Assembly (NCBI RefSeq): GCF_024584705.1
Contig: NZ_CP097384.1
Coordinates: 3,038,001 to 3,102,000, forward strand
Length of the DNA stretch: 64,000 nt
Source: Blastopirellula sp. J2-11
Lineage (GTDB): Bacteria; Planctomycetota; Planctomycetia; Pirellulales; Pirellulaceae
Direction of reading: 5' to 3'
Shown: piece after piece, positions 15,435 through 24,885 of the stretch
Layout: the number at the start of each line of letters is the position of its first letter
Numbering within the stretch: position 1 is the first letter of the stretch
The notes under the pieces: generated by a model
What the model was told of the DNA's origin: nothing
Databases searched by the model: none
Seen by the model: only the letters and a program-made list of their open reading frames with translations
Position numbers and translations under genes: made by a program

Positions 15435-16214
15435 GTGTCGAAAAGCTTGCCTGTCGCTGTGGTTACTGGCAGTTCGCGAGGAATTGGACGAGCGATTGCG
15501 ACCGCTTTGGCGGCCGATGGATTTGCAGTTACGATCAACTACAACAGTCGCCGTGACGCCGCCGACGAGGTGGTCGCCGAGATCGAAGCGGCCGGCGGAC
15601 GTGCGATCGCCGTGGGGGCCAGTGTCGCCGAACCGGCCGGGCGAACCGCTCTGTTAGAGAAGACGCTCGCCGCGTTTGGTCGACTCGATTTGTTGGTCAA
15701 CAACGCTGGGATCACTTCGCCAGGGCGGAAAGATCTGCTGGAAGCGACCGAGGAAAATTGGGACCTGGTGTTTGACACCAATTTGAAAGGGCCGTTCTTT
15801 CTCAGTCAGTCGGCGGCCTTGTCGATGATTGATCAGATCGGCGCGAAGCAGATCCCAAGTGGTAAGATCATCAATATCTCGTCGCTGTCGTCCTATGCGG
15901 TGTCGGCGAACCGGGCCGACTATTGTATGGCCAAAGCAGGCCTGCAAATGATGACCTGGCTGCTGGCCGAACGGTTGGCCGATGATGGGATTCAGGTTTT
16001 CGAGATTTGTCCCGGCGTGATCGCAAGTGATATGACGGCGCCGGTCAAAGAAAAGTACGATCAGTTGATCGCCGACGGCATGACGCCGATTCGCCGCTGG
16101 GGTCAGCCGCAAGATGTCGCCAAAGCGATCTTGGCGATTGCTCGCGACTTGTTTCCCTTTAGCACCGGCGAGCGGATCAATGTGGACGGCGGTTTCCATC
16201 TGCGAAAGCTCTAG
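15435..16214 (+). CDS. SDR-family oxidoreductase (FabG-like)
   Basis: 259 aa, classical short-chain dehydrogenase/reductase. Cofactor motif TGSSRGIGRAIA (residues 12-23), NNAG in LLVNNAGIT, catalytic Ser in INISSLSSYA and the YxxxK pair as ADYCMAKAG. The C-terminus has the typical GERINVDGGFHLRKL ending. The start GTG at 15435 is preceded by GGGAGGGG. It is named FabG-like by similarity; planctomycetes have many SDRs and the substrate is not known. It is followed 21 nt later by a Gfo/Idh-like gene, so the two are probably co-transcribed. Confidence 0.88.
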   Translation: MSKSLPVAVVTGSSRGIGRAIATALAADGFAVTINYNSRRDAADEVVAEIEAAGGRAIAVGASVAEPAGRTALLEKTLAAFGRLDLLVNNAGITSPGRKDLLEATEENWDLVFDTNLKGPFFLSQSAALSMIDQIGAKQIPSGKIINISSLSSYAVSANRADYCMAKAGLQMMTWLLAERLADDGIQVFEICPGVIASDMTAPVKEKYDQLIADGMTPIRRWGQPQDVAKAILAIARDLFPFSTGERINVDGGFHLRKL

Positions 16215-16235
16215 TCCCTTTTGAAAGGGGAAGCG

Positions 16236-17351
16236 ATGCGTCTCGGTTTGCTTGGATGCGACGAAGATACGCTTCGATTGGCGCAGGCGGCGCAGCGACT
16301 TGGTCATCAAGTCGTGGCCGCCGTCGATGCGCAAACTTGCGCCGAAGAGTTAGCGAGCCGATTTCCGCAGCTGCGGTTTTTCGCCGGTTGGGAAGAATAT
16401 CTCGGCGGCGTGGTCGACGCGGCGATCGTCACACGGTCGAACAAGCCAGAACAGGAATCGGCGCTGCGAGCCTATGTGCAAGAAGGGTTGCCGTTGTTGC
16501 TGGTCCATCCGGCTTGCGAAATGATCTTTGCGCTAGAGTTGGAGATGATTCGTCGCGATACCGGCTGCGTACTAGTGAGTTGTTGTCCCAATCTAGAGAG
16601 TGAAGCTAGTTTTGCGATTCGACAAACGGCGGAACTGCCTGAAGATCTGGGAGCGATTGATCAAATTGTGATCGAGCGCCAGGCCCGCGATACGTCGCGC
16701 GCGGCGATCTTGAAGTCACTGGCCGGCGATATTGCGTGGGTGGTCGCGACGTTTGGCGAGATCACGTCGATCTCGGCGACTGGGCCGACGCCGACGGCGG
16801 ATGATTTCTCGCGGTTGACGGTGCAAATGGGGACCCGTACCGGTCAGGCGATCCGCTGGGATCTGCTGCGCGGGGATCGATCGCTCGAGGTCATGTTTCT
16901 GGCCGAACATGATCGCCCGCGCTGGCAGTTGCGTGCGGCGCTGACCGACGAAGACGCCGAGTTCGCGCTGGCCGAGTTGCAACAAGCGATCCGCGGCGAG
17001 CCTGCGACGCTGGCCTGGAACGAAGCGGCGCATGCGCTGGAAGCGAGTGAAGCGGTGCTGATAAGCCTGCGCCGCCAACGCATGATTGCGCTGCGCGAAA
17101 ATGAGATCTCGGAAGAGTCGACCTTCAAAGCGATGATGGCGACCGGCGGTTGTCTGTTGTTGCTAGCGACAATGGGGATCGCGATGGCGATGGTCGTGTG
17201 GGGCGTCTTCATCCCCGATCGCGCCGATAGCTGGCTAGGACGCAACTGGCCGCTAGGATTGCTAGCCGTGCTGGCGATCTTTCTCGGGATGCAACTTCTG
17301 CGACTTGTCTTCCGCAGCGAAGCGACGCCGACCGAGAAGCTGGAAAAATAG
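16236..17351 (+). CDS. Gfo/Idh/MocA-like protein with two C-terminal TM helices
   Basis: 371 aa. The N-terminal Rossmann-like domain starts MRLGLLGCDEDTLRLAQAA, and the order of elements follows the Gfo/Idh/MocA fold, but the EKP catalytic motif is replaced (LLLVHPACEM), so it may not be an active dehydrogenase. The C-terminal ~75 residues contain two strong membrane helices (CLLLLATMGIAMAMVVWGVF and PLGLLAVLAIFLGMQLL). ATG 16236 has AAGGGGAAG upstream. It sits just after an SDR gene. A membrane-tethered sensor or degenerate enzyme is possible; this is inference. Confidence 0.7.
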   Translation: MRLGLLGCDEDTLRLAQAAQRLGHQVVAAVDAQTCAEELASRFPQLRFFAGWEEYLGGVVDAAIVTRSNKPEQESALRAYVQEGLPLLLVHPACEMIFALELEMIRRDTGCVLVSCCPNLESEASFAIRQTAELPEDLGAIDQIVIERQARDTSRAAILKSLAGDIAWVVATFGEITSISATGPTPTADDFSRLTVQMGTRTGQAIRWDLLRGDRSLEVMFLAEHDRPRWQLRAALTDEDAEFALAELQQAIRGEPATLAWNEAAHALEASEAVLISLRRQRMIALRENEISEESTFKAMMATGGCLLLLATMGIAMAMVVWGVFIPDRADSWLGRNWPLGLLAVLAIFLGMQLLRLVFRSEATPTEKLEK

Positions 17352-17437
17352 AGCGACTTTGCCGATTTCGGCGAAGTTGACGCCGCTGGCGCGACGATGA
17401 ATATAGCCAGGTAACATTGCGCCCTGTGGATGGATCA

Positions 17438-17977
17438 ATGAAGGCAAGCTGGCGCCATCTCGGAATTCTTTTGATATCAACGCAGGCCGTTGGCTGTTTT
17501 GGCGTGCGATATCGTGACTCGATGGCGCCGCCGACATGCAACGCGGCTTGCCAGACCGCTACGGTGGGAGCATCGCACGGGCACAATGCTCAAGGGCCGG
17601 ATCATCAGGTGGTCTCTTATGACCAGCCGATGATTCCGCCGCGACCAAAATTTCATCCGGTGCCGACGCGGCCCGCGTTTGCTCCTCGGGTCGAATATTC
17701 GCCCCCTGAGTTGATGCGGCGAACGGTCGAAGTAGAGATGCCGTTGTCGCCCGAGATCGCGCCGCCAGCGCCGATTCAGGCTCCCGCTCTGATGCCGGCG
17801 CCGCCAGCCGAGGCGATTTCGATCCCGCCGGTTAAAACCAATCCGCCGCAACCTTTGCCGCCGCCGACGGTCCATGCCAGACCGATCATCGCGCCCCTGC
17901 CGCAGCAAATTGACCTGGATCAACCAGCCGAGATTCGCCCGATTCAAGGGATGTGGCGCACGAAGTCAGCGCCGTAA
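17438..17977 (+). CDS. Proline-rich predicted lipoprotein
   Basis: 179 aa. The N-terminus ILLISTQAVGC gives a lipobox with Cys near residue 20. The mature chain is Pro-rich (for example PPAPIQAPALMPAPPAEAIS) with no folded domain recognised, ending PIQGMWRTKSAP. It may be an envelope spacer or anchor. ATG 17438 was chosen for the signal peptide; the upstream ATG 17417 adds seven polar residues. Function unknown. Confidence 0.6.
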   Translation: MKASWRHLGILLISTQAVGCFGVRYRDSMAPPTCNAACQTATVGASHGHNAQGPDHQVVSYDQPMIPPRPKFHPVPTRPAFAPRVEYSPPELMRRTVEVEMPLSPEIAPPAPIQAPALMPAPPAEAISIPPVKTNPPQPLPPPTVHARPIIAPLPQQIDLDQPAEIRPIQGMWRTKSAP

Positions 17978-18198
17978 ACTCGAGCTATTTCCCAAGTTTT
18001 GCGCAGCAGCGCAATCGACGCGTGAAGTGCTAGCTGGCAGGTTGTCAAACTAGGTCGAGTCTGCGGGTTGTCGGCAGACGTATCAAGCGGAGAATCCCGC
18101 TGTTCCGATGAAAGTTTCGAGCCTAATTGCCTGCGTCGTTTCGCCGGTTGGGCGTACGAAGCCGAACTCGACTCGACTCACGGAACGACGAGACCTCT

Positions 18199-19536
18199 AT
18201 GCGTCACCCTGCCTCGCGTCATCCCCTAAGCCTGTTCGTTCTGGCCTGCTTGGCGTCCTGCCTGACGTTACGCACTGCGGCCGGCACCGAACTCCGTGTG
18301 ACGCCGATCGTCAAAGCGGTGCAAGGGGTGAAAGAGTCGATCGTGAATATTCACGGTCACAAGACGATTTCTACGGCCAGCGCCATTGGCGACGCACCCC
18401 GCCAGGTAAACGGCATGGGGACTGGCGTCGTTGTGGACGATCGCGGCTATATCATCACCAACCAGCATGTCGTTGAAGGCGTGCGGCGGATTCAGGTGAC
18501 GCTGCATGACGGCACCACTTACATCGCCCAGCTAATTGCGTTCGACGAAAAGACGGACTTGGCGCTGATCAAGGTCGACGCCGAAAAGCCGCTGCCGATC
18601 GTCAAGACAGGCACCTCCTCGGATCTGATGCCGGGCGAGACGGTAATCGCCGTCGGAAACGCCTACGGCTATGAAAACTCGGTGACTCGCGGCATCATCA
18701 GCGCCTTGCACCGCACCGTACAAGTCAGCGACACGCAGAAGTATTACGACCTGATCCAAACGGACGCCAGCATCAACCCCGGCAACAGCGGCGGTCCGCT
18801 GTTGAACATCGACGGCGAGATGATCGGTATCAACGTCGCCGTTCGCGTCGGCGCCCAGGGGATCGGCTTCGCGATTCCGGTTGATACCGTGATGGATATC
18901 GCTTCGCAGCTGATGTCAATTGAGCGTCTCGATCGACACTGGCACGGCATCACCGGCGAAACCAAGTTCGTCGACGGCGTCGCTCAAATGCACGTTAAGT
19001 CGGTCGATCCGAACAGCCCTGCTTCCCTTTGCGGCGTGCAGGCAGGGGACGTGATTACTTCGGTCGACGAACTCGATATCTGCTGGATGTTGGATATTGA
19101 ACGAGCGTTGCTCGATCACGAGACAGGCGAAGAGGTCTCGCTGAAGGTGCAGCGGGGCGAAGGAGACGAAAAGTCGCTCGCCCTGGTCCTGCAAAGCCAA
19201 GGAGGCGCCAACGCTCTGGTCGACGCCGCTTGGGACCTGCTCGGTATTCGCGTTCAGTCGGTGCCGACCAACGAGTTCCGCTCGAATAACACTCGGTACC
19301 GCGGCGGCCTGAAGATTACGGCTGTCAAAGCTTATAGCCCAGCGGCTCGCCATCAGATTCGTGTAGGCGACGTTTTGGTTGGGATGCACGAATGGGAAAC
19401 GATCTCGGTCGATAACCTGGAATATATCTTGAAGAGCGACATTATCGCTCAGAAGCGTCCGATCAAGTTTTACATTCTTCGCGACAACGAAACCTATTAT
19501 GGGGACATCGCAGTCGCCAACTATCGCGTGCGATAG
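18199..19536 (+). CDS. HtrA/DegP-like serine protease with two PDZ domains
   Basis: 445 aa, secreted (signal peptide FVLACLASCLTLRTAAG), periplasmic quality-control protease. Trypsin-like triad: H90 in ITNQHVVEG, D120 in EKTDLALIK and S197 in NPGNSGGPLL. The first PDZ domain (about 265-335) contains VDPNSPASLCGVQAGDVITS; the second (about 355-440) contains AYSPAARHQIRVGDVLVGMH. Both are of normal length. ATG 18199 was selected because the signal peptide begins there; an in-frame ATG at 18127 adds 24 charged residues. An SMR gene follows 16 nt later. Confidence 0.9.
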   Translation: MRHPASRHPLSLFVLACLASCLTLRTAAGTELRVTPIVKAVQGVKESIVNIHGHKTISTASAIGDAPRQVNGMGTGVVVDDRGYIITNQHVVEGVRRIQVTLHDGTTYIAQLIAFDEKTDLALIKVDAEKPLPIVKTGTSSDLMPGETVIAVGNAYGYENSVTRGIISALHRTVQVSDTQKYYDLIQTDASINPGNSGGPLLNIDGEMIGINVAVRVGAQGIGFAIPVDTVMDIASQLMSIERLDRHWHGITGETKFVDGVAQMHVKSVDPNSPASLCGVQAGDVITSVDELDICWMLDIERALLDHETGEEVSLKVQRGEGDEKSLALVLQSQGGANALVDAAWDLLGIRVQSVPTNEFRSNNTRYRGGLKITAVKAYSPAARHQIRVGDVLVGMHEWETISVDNLEYILKSDIIAQKRPIKFYILRDNETYYGDIAVANYRVR

Positions 19537-19552
19537 AAAATAACCCGAGGCG

Positions 19553-19888
19553 ATGAACATGATGCAACCTTGGGTATTTTTGGCCGGCGCCATTTTGCTA
19601 GAAGTCGCCGGCACGACGTCGATGAAAATGTCGGAGGGCTTTACACGCCCTCTGCCGTCGCTGTTGCTCTTCTTCTTTTATGCGGGCTCTTTTACAGCTC
19701 TGACGTTCGCGCTGAATAAGATCGACGTCAGCCACGCCTATGCGATCTGGTCGGGCGTCGGTACGGCGCTGATCGCCGTGATCGGCATTTGTTTTTTTCG
19801 TGAGACCTTCTCGCCGGTCAAACTGATCAGCATTCTGTTGATCATCGCCGGCGTAGTCGGGCTGAATGCCTGCGGTACGAAGCACTAG
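19553..19888 (+). CDS. SMR-family small multidrug transporter
   Basis: 111 aa, four membrane helices. It has the essential membrane Glu (E17 in GAILLEVAGTTSMK), the SHAYAIWSGVGTALIA helix-3 signature and a final helix ISILLIIAGVVGLNAC. It fits EmrE/SugE-type proton-coupled exporters of cationic compounds; guanidinium exporters belong to the same family, so the substrate is open. SD GAGG is 2-3 nt before the ATG. It is close behind the HtrA gene and convergent with the MurE-like gene, separated by a palindrome. Confidence 0.9.
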   Translation: MNMMQPWVFLAGAILLEVAGTTSMKMSEGFTRPLPSLLLFFFYAGSFTALTFALNKIDVSHAYAIWSGVGTALIAVIGICFFRETFSPVKLISILLIIAGVVGLNACGTKH

Positions 19889-19892
19889 ATCC

Positions 19893-19966
19893 GTAGGGCA
19901 GCCCGTGCCTGTAAAGTTTAGTCGATCGATGCGCTGATCATGAGCGGCAGGCACGGCCTGCCTTAC
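19893..19966. repeat. Imperfect palindrome between convergent genes
   Basis: GTAGGGCAGCCCGTGCCTG (19893-19911) pairs with CAGGCACGGCCTGCCTTAC (19948-19966), 17 of 19 bases, around a 36-nt spacer. It separates the SMR gene from the convergent MurE-like gene, whose stop lies at 19968. It may act as a bidirectional terminator or be a small transposable palindrome. Confidence 0.6.
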
Positions 19967-19967
19967 G

Positions 19968-21494
19968 TTACCCGCGCGGAAATTTCAACAGCACTGGGCC
20001 ATCATCTTCGACCGGGGCTTCTTTCGGGACGTCATTATAGAGCCAGCTTTGAGCGATTTGTACGTCGTCGAGCGGCAGTTCTTCTTCTCGCAACGTTTGC
20101 AGATTGGGAGTTCCACGACCGGCGATCAGCACTGTATCTCCGGTTTGCGCTTCGGACAGCGCCCACTCAATCGCGGCGGCGCGATTGGGGATGACATGGG
20201 CTCGGGCCGGGCGTTCGTAGCCGTCTAAAATGTCATGAATGACTTCCAGCGGACTTTCGTCGCCGGGATTGGCGCTGGTGATCAGCGAAAGATCAGCGCC
20301 ACGTTCGGCGACGCGGCCCAACAGCGGACGCTTGCTGGGATCACCTAAGCCATCGGCGCCAAAGACGCAAATCACGCGACCATGCGTCACACGACGCAGC
20401 GATTTGAGCGCCATCGCCAACGCGTCGTGGGTGTGAGCCAGGTCGACGAAGACGCCAAACGGCTGACCACACTCGATCCGCTGCATCCGGCCGGGGATCG
20501 AATCGACCCGTTCCAGGCCACGTACGACGGTCTTCAGGTCAACGCCGTAAACCAATCCAACCGCCGCGGCGACCAGACAGTTATAAACATGGTGATCTCC
20601 GATCATCCGTGTACAAACCGGGACCGTTTCGTCGCCGGCGGACAGCAAAAAGGTTTGTTCGCTTTTGTGGCGTTCGACGACGCTCGCAGTGATTTCGGCG
20701 GCGCCATGCAGCGCGACCGACAACGCAGGCGTATCGATCTGTGAGAGAAGTTTGTTACAGGCGGCGTCGTCCGCATTAACAACGGCGAAACCCGTTTCGC
20801 GCAATCTGCCGAGAATTTTCTTTTTGGCTCGGTGATAATTGGTGACCGAACCATGAACGTCGAGATGATCTTGGCGCAAATTGGTGATCGCCACCGCGTC
20901 CAGTTCGATCCCATCCAAGCGATCCCGTGAGAGAGCTTCGCTAGAGGCTTCGACGACGGCGTGCGTGCAGCCGTTGAATTCCATCCGAGAGAGGAGATCG
21001 GCCAAAACAGCAGCGTTAGGCGTGGTGCAGTCCCACGGTTGGCGATCGTATCCGTTGTCGTATCCGAGCGAAGAGGACATGCCGACCGTCGCTCCGGCCG
21101 TTTCCATGATCGATTGAATCAGGCGGCAAACGGTTGTTTTGCCGTTGGTGCCGGTGACGCCGATCACCCGCATCCGTTTGGAGGGATCTCCAGCCAAGGC
21201 CTGGCAGATTTGTGCGTAGGCGCTGTGGGTGTTCTCGACGATGCAAACCGGTCGGGTCGTCGGCAAGGATCGCTCGGACAAAATCGCCGACGCGCCGTTG
21301 GCGACCGCTTCTTCGACAAAATCGTGCCCATCTTGATGGGCGCCGACCATCGCGACAAACAGGTCGTCAGGCAGACAAAGCTTCGAATTCGCCGCACAAG
21401 AGCGGACGACGATGTCCTCGGCGCCCAGGATTTTGGCTCCGGGCAACAACCGGCGAAGCGATACCGCGGACGTTGGCTGCGTAGACAAAGTCAT
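19968..21494 (-). CDS. MurE-like Mur ligase, divergent
   Basis: 508 aa. Three Mur-ligase domains in MurE order. ATP-binding TGTNGKTT at 114-121, CTTPNA at 156-161, NLRQDHLD near 205-212 and the Lys in NYHRAKKKIL are all as expected. Several MurE positions differ. The DNPR motif that binds the third amino acid reads ANPG (408-411, SANPGDESP), the usual DYAHTPD reads DLAHTHD (351-357), and EVSSHAL reads EASSEAL (182-188). This suggests a paralogue with another substrate, or an unusual stem peptide. ATG 21494 has GGAGG at ideal spacing. It stands alone, outside any division/cell-wall cluster. Confidence 0.8.
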   Translation of the reverse strand: MTLSTQPTSAVSLRRLLPGAKILGAEDIVVRSCAANSKLCLPDDLFVAMVGAHQDGHDFVEEAVANGASAILSERSLPTTRPVCIVENTHSAYAQICQALAGDPSKRMRVIGVTGTNGKTTVCRLIQSIMETAGATVGMSSSLGYDNGYDRQPWDCTTPNAAVLADLLSRMEFNGCTHAVVEASSEALSRDRLDGIELDAVAITNLRQDHLDVHGSVTNYHRAKKKILGRLRETGFAVVNADDAACNKLLSQIDTPALSVALHGAAEITASVVERHKSEQTFLLSAGDETVPVCTRMIGDHHVYNCLVAAAVGLVYGVDLKTVVRGLERVDSIPGRMQRIECGQPFGVFVDLAHTHDALAMALKSLRRVTHGRVICVFGADGLGDPSKRPLLGRVAERGADLSLITSANPGDESPLEVIHDILDGYERPARAHVIPNRAAAIEWALSEAQTGDTVLIAGRGTPNLQTLREEELPLDDVQIAQSWLYNDVPKEAPVEDDGPVLLKFPRG

Positions 21495-21771
21495 GTTCGG
21501 CCTCCTTGCCTGCTGCGACTTTGATCGAATGGGACGTGCTATCGGAATCCGTTCCAACAGTCCTACGTCGCCGCGGCCGAGAAGTTCTAGCGAGCGAATC
21601 TTTTCGCAAGCAACTGACGACCGTTTCGATTTCCCAAGAATGTTTCCCAAAAAGGCTCAAGAGTCAACCCGGCTTTGCCGTCAATCATTTTGCTAGCGGG
21701 GCGGGTTGGACGAAAACCGCTCGTCGCATAGATTGAAGCAATGCCCCCAAACTCCCTTCTGGGTTCTTCCG

Positions 21772-22476
21772 ATGGCTAGCCAGGATTTCGATATCGATCA
21801 ACTTGCCGCGTACCTCCATTTGACCCCGCCGCAGGTCGAAAAGCTCGCGAATCGAGGGACCGTTCCCGGCCGCAAGGTCGCCGGACAATGGCGTTTTAGC
21901 CAAGCCGACATCCATCATTGGTTGGAAGATCGGATCGGACTTTCGGACGAAGCCGAGCTCGTGCAGGTCGAAAGCGTGCTCGATCGCAGCGGCTCGAACG
22001 ACGATGAAGTGGTTTCGATCGCCGGCATGCTTCGCCCCGAGACGATCAAAACTCCACTAATGGGGAAATCGCCGCGAAAAATTATTTCGGAACTTTGCGA
22101 GCTTGCCGCCGAAGCTGGCCTGCTGTGGGATCCGGCGAAAATGTCAGACGCCGTCCTGACTCGCGAAAATATGCATACCACCGCGCTCGATAACGGCGTC
22201 GCGCTGCTTCACCCGCGGCGACCTTTGCCTGACATCATCAGCGAAGGCTTTCTCTGTCTGGGTCGCACCTATCAAGGGGTCCCGTTCGGCGGCAGTCGAG
22301 GAATTTTGACCGATGTTTTTTTTCTAATCGCGTCGGTCGATGATCGATCGCACCTGCGGACGTTGGCTCGGCTGAGCCGCGTCATCAGCGACTCCGCGTT
22401 TTATACGAAACTGCGTGACGCCGCCGACCCGATCGCGACGATCGAAATGATCGCCGAATTTGAAGAAGACTTGTAA
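21772..22476 (+). CDS. HTH-EIIA (PtsN-like) putative regulator
   Basis: 234 aa. The N-terminal ~55 residues form an excisionase/MerR-type helix-turn-helix (DIDQLAAYLHLTPPQVEKLA, then GRKVAGQWRFSQADIHHWLE). Residues ~90-234 match PTS EIIA of the nitrogen type, with the phospho-accepting His in GVALLHPRRPLPD and the FFLIASVDDRSHLRTLARL core. This domain pairing suggests a DNA-binding protein controlled by phosphorylation, or a sensor for a partial PTS, but no PTS genes are in the window. ATG 21772 begins the HTH. It is followed 12 nt later by a receiver-like protein gene, probably in one operon. Confidence 0.8.
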   Translation: MASQDFDIDQLAAYLHLTPPQVEKLANRGTVPGRKVAGQWRFSQADIHHWLEDRIGLSDEAELVQVESVLDRSGSNDDEVVSIAGMLRPETIKTPLMGKSPRKIISELCELAAEAGLLWDPAKMSDAVLTRENMHTTALDNGVALLHPRRPLPDIISEGFLCLGRTYQGVPFGGSRGILTDVFFLIASVDDRSHLRTLARLSRVISDSAFYTKLRDAADPIATIEMIAEFEEDL

Positions 22477-22487
22477 AGGCGAACCCA

Positions 22488-23270
22488 ATGCAGCGATCTG
22501 TGCTGGTCGTGGGAGACGCTTCAGCGACCGAATTTTCTGCGGCGGTTGCTGGATTACGCCAACAGGGTGACTGCCGATTCTCACTCTCGGCCAAGGTTTC
22601 TGAGGATGCAGAGTCGCCGCCGCCGCATTGGATTGTCGTCCTGCAAAGCCGTATTGGGCAGTTTCCCCTGGCCGAACTCGCCGCCCTTCGGCGGCGCTAT
22701 CCGCTGGCCCGCTGGATTGCGATCGCCGGATTTTGGACGGCCGGAGAATTGCGAACCGGCAAATTGATCCCCGGAGCGGAGTGGATCCCGTGGCAATCCG
22801 CCGCCGATCGCTTGGAGTCGCTGTTCACTTCGACCGGCGAACTCTCGCCGCTCACCGCGCCGCCGGAAGAAACGATACTGCGTGATCTGGAGAGAATGGA
22901 GGATCTGTCAGGTTTGGCCGTGATCGCCGCTGCTCGGCAGGTCGATTTCCAATTTTGGGCCGACGCGGTGCAAAGTTTCGGCTTGTCGGCCGTTTGGCGA
23001 GCTGGCGGCGGTAAAGTGCGAGCCTCCGCGATTGCCTGCGTGTTGTACCAGCCATGGGATTGGGGGCCTAAGTCGGTCGACGATGCGACCCAGTTTCTCG
23101 CCGATCATCCCTCCGCCAGCCGGATCTTATGCATCGGCTTGCCCCGCTGGGAGGATCAGCAGTTGGCCCGCAAAGTAGGATTTACGGCGATTCTGGGCCA
23201 ACCATTCCGTTTGCGCGACCTGCAATTGGCCGTTTCGGCCAGATTAACGACGGGGAATACCGCATCTTAG
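22488..23270 (+). CDS. Double pseudo-receiver-like protein
   Basis: 260 aa. Two successive segments have the strand/helix rhythm of response-regulator receivers. Segment 1 (about 3-115) includes HWIVVLQSRIGQFPLAELAA, where the phospho-accepting Asp would be; here Gln stands in its place. Segment 2 (about 140-255) ends ARKVGFTAILGQPFRLRDLQ, like the last receiver helix, but with Gln for the usual Lys. Neither half shows a complete acidic pocket. It likely works with the HTH-EIIA protein upstream. The fold call is from pattern only. Confidence 0.55.
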   Translation: MQRSVLVVGDASATEFSAAVAGLRQQGDCRFSLSAKVSEDAESPPPHWIVVLQSRIGQFPLAELAALRRRYPLARWIAIAGFWTAGELRTGKLIPGAEWIPWQSAADRLESLFTSTGELSPLTAPPEETILRDLERMEDLSGLAVIAAARQVDFQFWADAVQSFGLSAVWRAGGGKVRASAIACVLYQPWDWGPKSVDDATQFLADHPSASRILCIGLPRWEDQQLARKVGFTAILGQPFRLRDLQLAVSARLTTGNTAS

Positions 23271-23443
23271 CGGGTTTCGCCTCTCGCCGATTTCGCCTGC
23301 GAAGAGTAGGATAAAGGTTTTCCGCGCGGGCTTTCCCTTCGATCAGAGGGTGAACGCCGGGCGTGGAACTCGCCACCGCTGGTCGTCTTTCAGCCCCTGG
23401 CGAATCGACATCGGCTCACTGGAGCCTGGATCAAAGATATTCG

Positions 23444-24856
23444 ATGACGCAACTACCAATACTCGATCAATCCGCTTCACCCGCTACCTCGTGCAAGTCG
23501 TCCGGCGAGTCGAAGGGTTCCTATTCCTTCGTCAGTCTTGGCTGCCCGAAAAACCTGGTCGACAGCGAGCGGATGCTTGGTCTGCTGCAGATCGACGGTT
23601 ATTCGTTGGTGCAGGAGCCGGTTGGCGCCGATTTTGTGGTGGTCAACACTTGCGGATTTATCGAAGCGGCTCGCACCGAATCGTTCGCCGCGATTCATGA
23701 GATGCTCGAGCTGAAGCGTCAAGGCAAGATCCGCGGCGTCGTCGTTTGCGGCTGTCTGGCCGAACGTCAAAAAGAACAACTGCTGATTGATTGCCCCGAG
23801 ATCGATCAAGTGGTCGGCGTCTTTGGGCGCGAAGAGATCACCAAGGTCGCCGATCGTCTGGTGGGGAACTTGGATGAGCAGCGCGAAGTCTTCCGCCCTG
23901 CCCCGGTTCGTGCGCTCGAAGATCGTCATCGTCTGCGAATCACGCCGAAGCACTTCGCCTATCTGAAAGTTTCGGAAGGTTGCGATCGGCTGTGCACTTT
24001 CTGCGCGATCCCCAAGATGCGCGGCAAGCACGCGACCAAGCCGATGGAAGAAGTGATTCGCGAAGCGGAAGAGCTGGCCGCCGACGGCGTGCGCGAATTG
24101 ATCGTCGTCGCGCAAGACACCACCTACTACGGGCTCGATCTGTACGGCGAACCCCGGTTGGCTCAGTTGCTGAAGCAACTGAACGAGGTAAAGGGTTTCG
24201 ACTGGATCCGTTTGATGTACTTCTACCCGATGTACATTGACGATCATCTGCTGCAAACGATCGCCGACGCTGACAAGATTGTCCCTTACATCGACATGCC
24301 GCTGCAGCATATCAATGACAACATGCTGCGTCGCATGTCGCGCCGCGTGACGCGTAGCTCGACCGAAGACACAATCGCACGGATGCGGAAGTTCATTCCG
24401 GATCTTGCGATTCGCACCACGTTCATCACCGGCTTCCCCGGCGAAACCGACGAGCAATTTGACGAACTGTGCGGCTTTGTCGCCGAGCAAAAATTCGAGC
24501 GCGTCGGCGTCTTCACCTACTCGCGCGAAGAAGGAACGCCGGCGGTTAAACTGCCCGATGCATTGCCGGAAGAAGTTGCCGCCGAGCGTCGTGATCGTCT
24601 GATGGAAGTGCAGCAAAATGTCGTCTTCGATCGCAACGACGCGCTGGTCGGTACGACGATGGACGTCATCCTGGATCAGCAAGTGCCGGGACAAGCGACC
24701 GCGTGGATCGGCCGAACCAAGCATGACGCGCCCGACGTTGATTGCGTGGTGTTCGTCTCGGGAGAAGGACTCGCAGCCGGGCAGATCGTACCAACCGAGA
24801 TTGTCGCGACGCACGAATACGATTTGATTGGCGCAGCGGTCGATACGCCTCGTTAG
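23444..24856 (+). CDS. rimO: Ribosomal protein S12 methylthiotransferase RimO
   Basis: 470 aa radical-SAM enzyme that adds a methylthio group to the conserved Asp of ribosomal protein S12. UPF0004 domain cysteines are present ([28 protein letters not shown]), with radical-SAM C180-x3-C184-x2-C187 ([16 protein letters not shown]) and GFPGET in the SAM region. A C-terminal TRAM domain (about 400-465) contains [11 protein letters not shown] and ends near AAVDTPR. The [12 protein letters not shown] and CAIPKMRG motifs favour RimO over MiaB. ATG 23444 was picked because the long frame to 23363 is non-conserved. It leads a rimO-pgsA-CPBP run. Confidence 0.93.
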   Translation: MTQLPILDQSASPATSCKSSGESKGSYSFVSLGCPKNLVDSERMLGLLQIDGYSLVQEPVGADFVVVNTCGFIEAARTESFAAIHEMLELKRQGKIRGVVVCGCLAERQKEQLLIDCPEIDQVVGVFGREEITKVADRLVGNLDEQREVFRPAPVRALEDRHRLRITPKHFAYLKVSEGCDRLCTFCAIPKMRGKHATKPMEEVIREAEELAADGVRELIVVAQDTTYYGLDLYGEPRLAQLLKQLNEVKGFDWIRLMYFYPMYIDDHLLQTIADADKIVPYIDMPLQHINDNMLRRMSRRVTRSSTEDTIARMRKFIPDLAIRTTFITGFPGETDEQFDELCGFVAEQKFERVGVFTYSREEGTPAVKLPDALPEEVAAERRDRLMEVQQNVVFDRNDALVGTTMDVILDQQVPGQATAWIGRTKHDAPDVDCVVFVSGEGLAAGQIVPTEIVATHEYDLIGAAVDTPR

Positions 24857-24885
24857 TCGAGCCGAGTGCAGTTCGCGGGCTTTCA

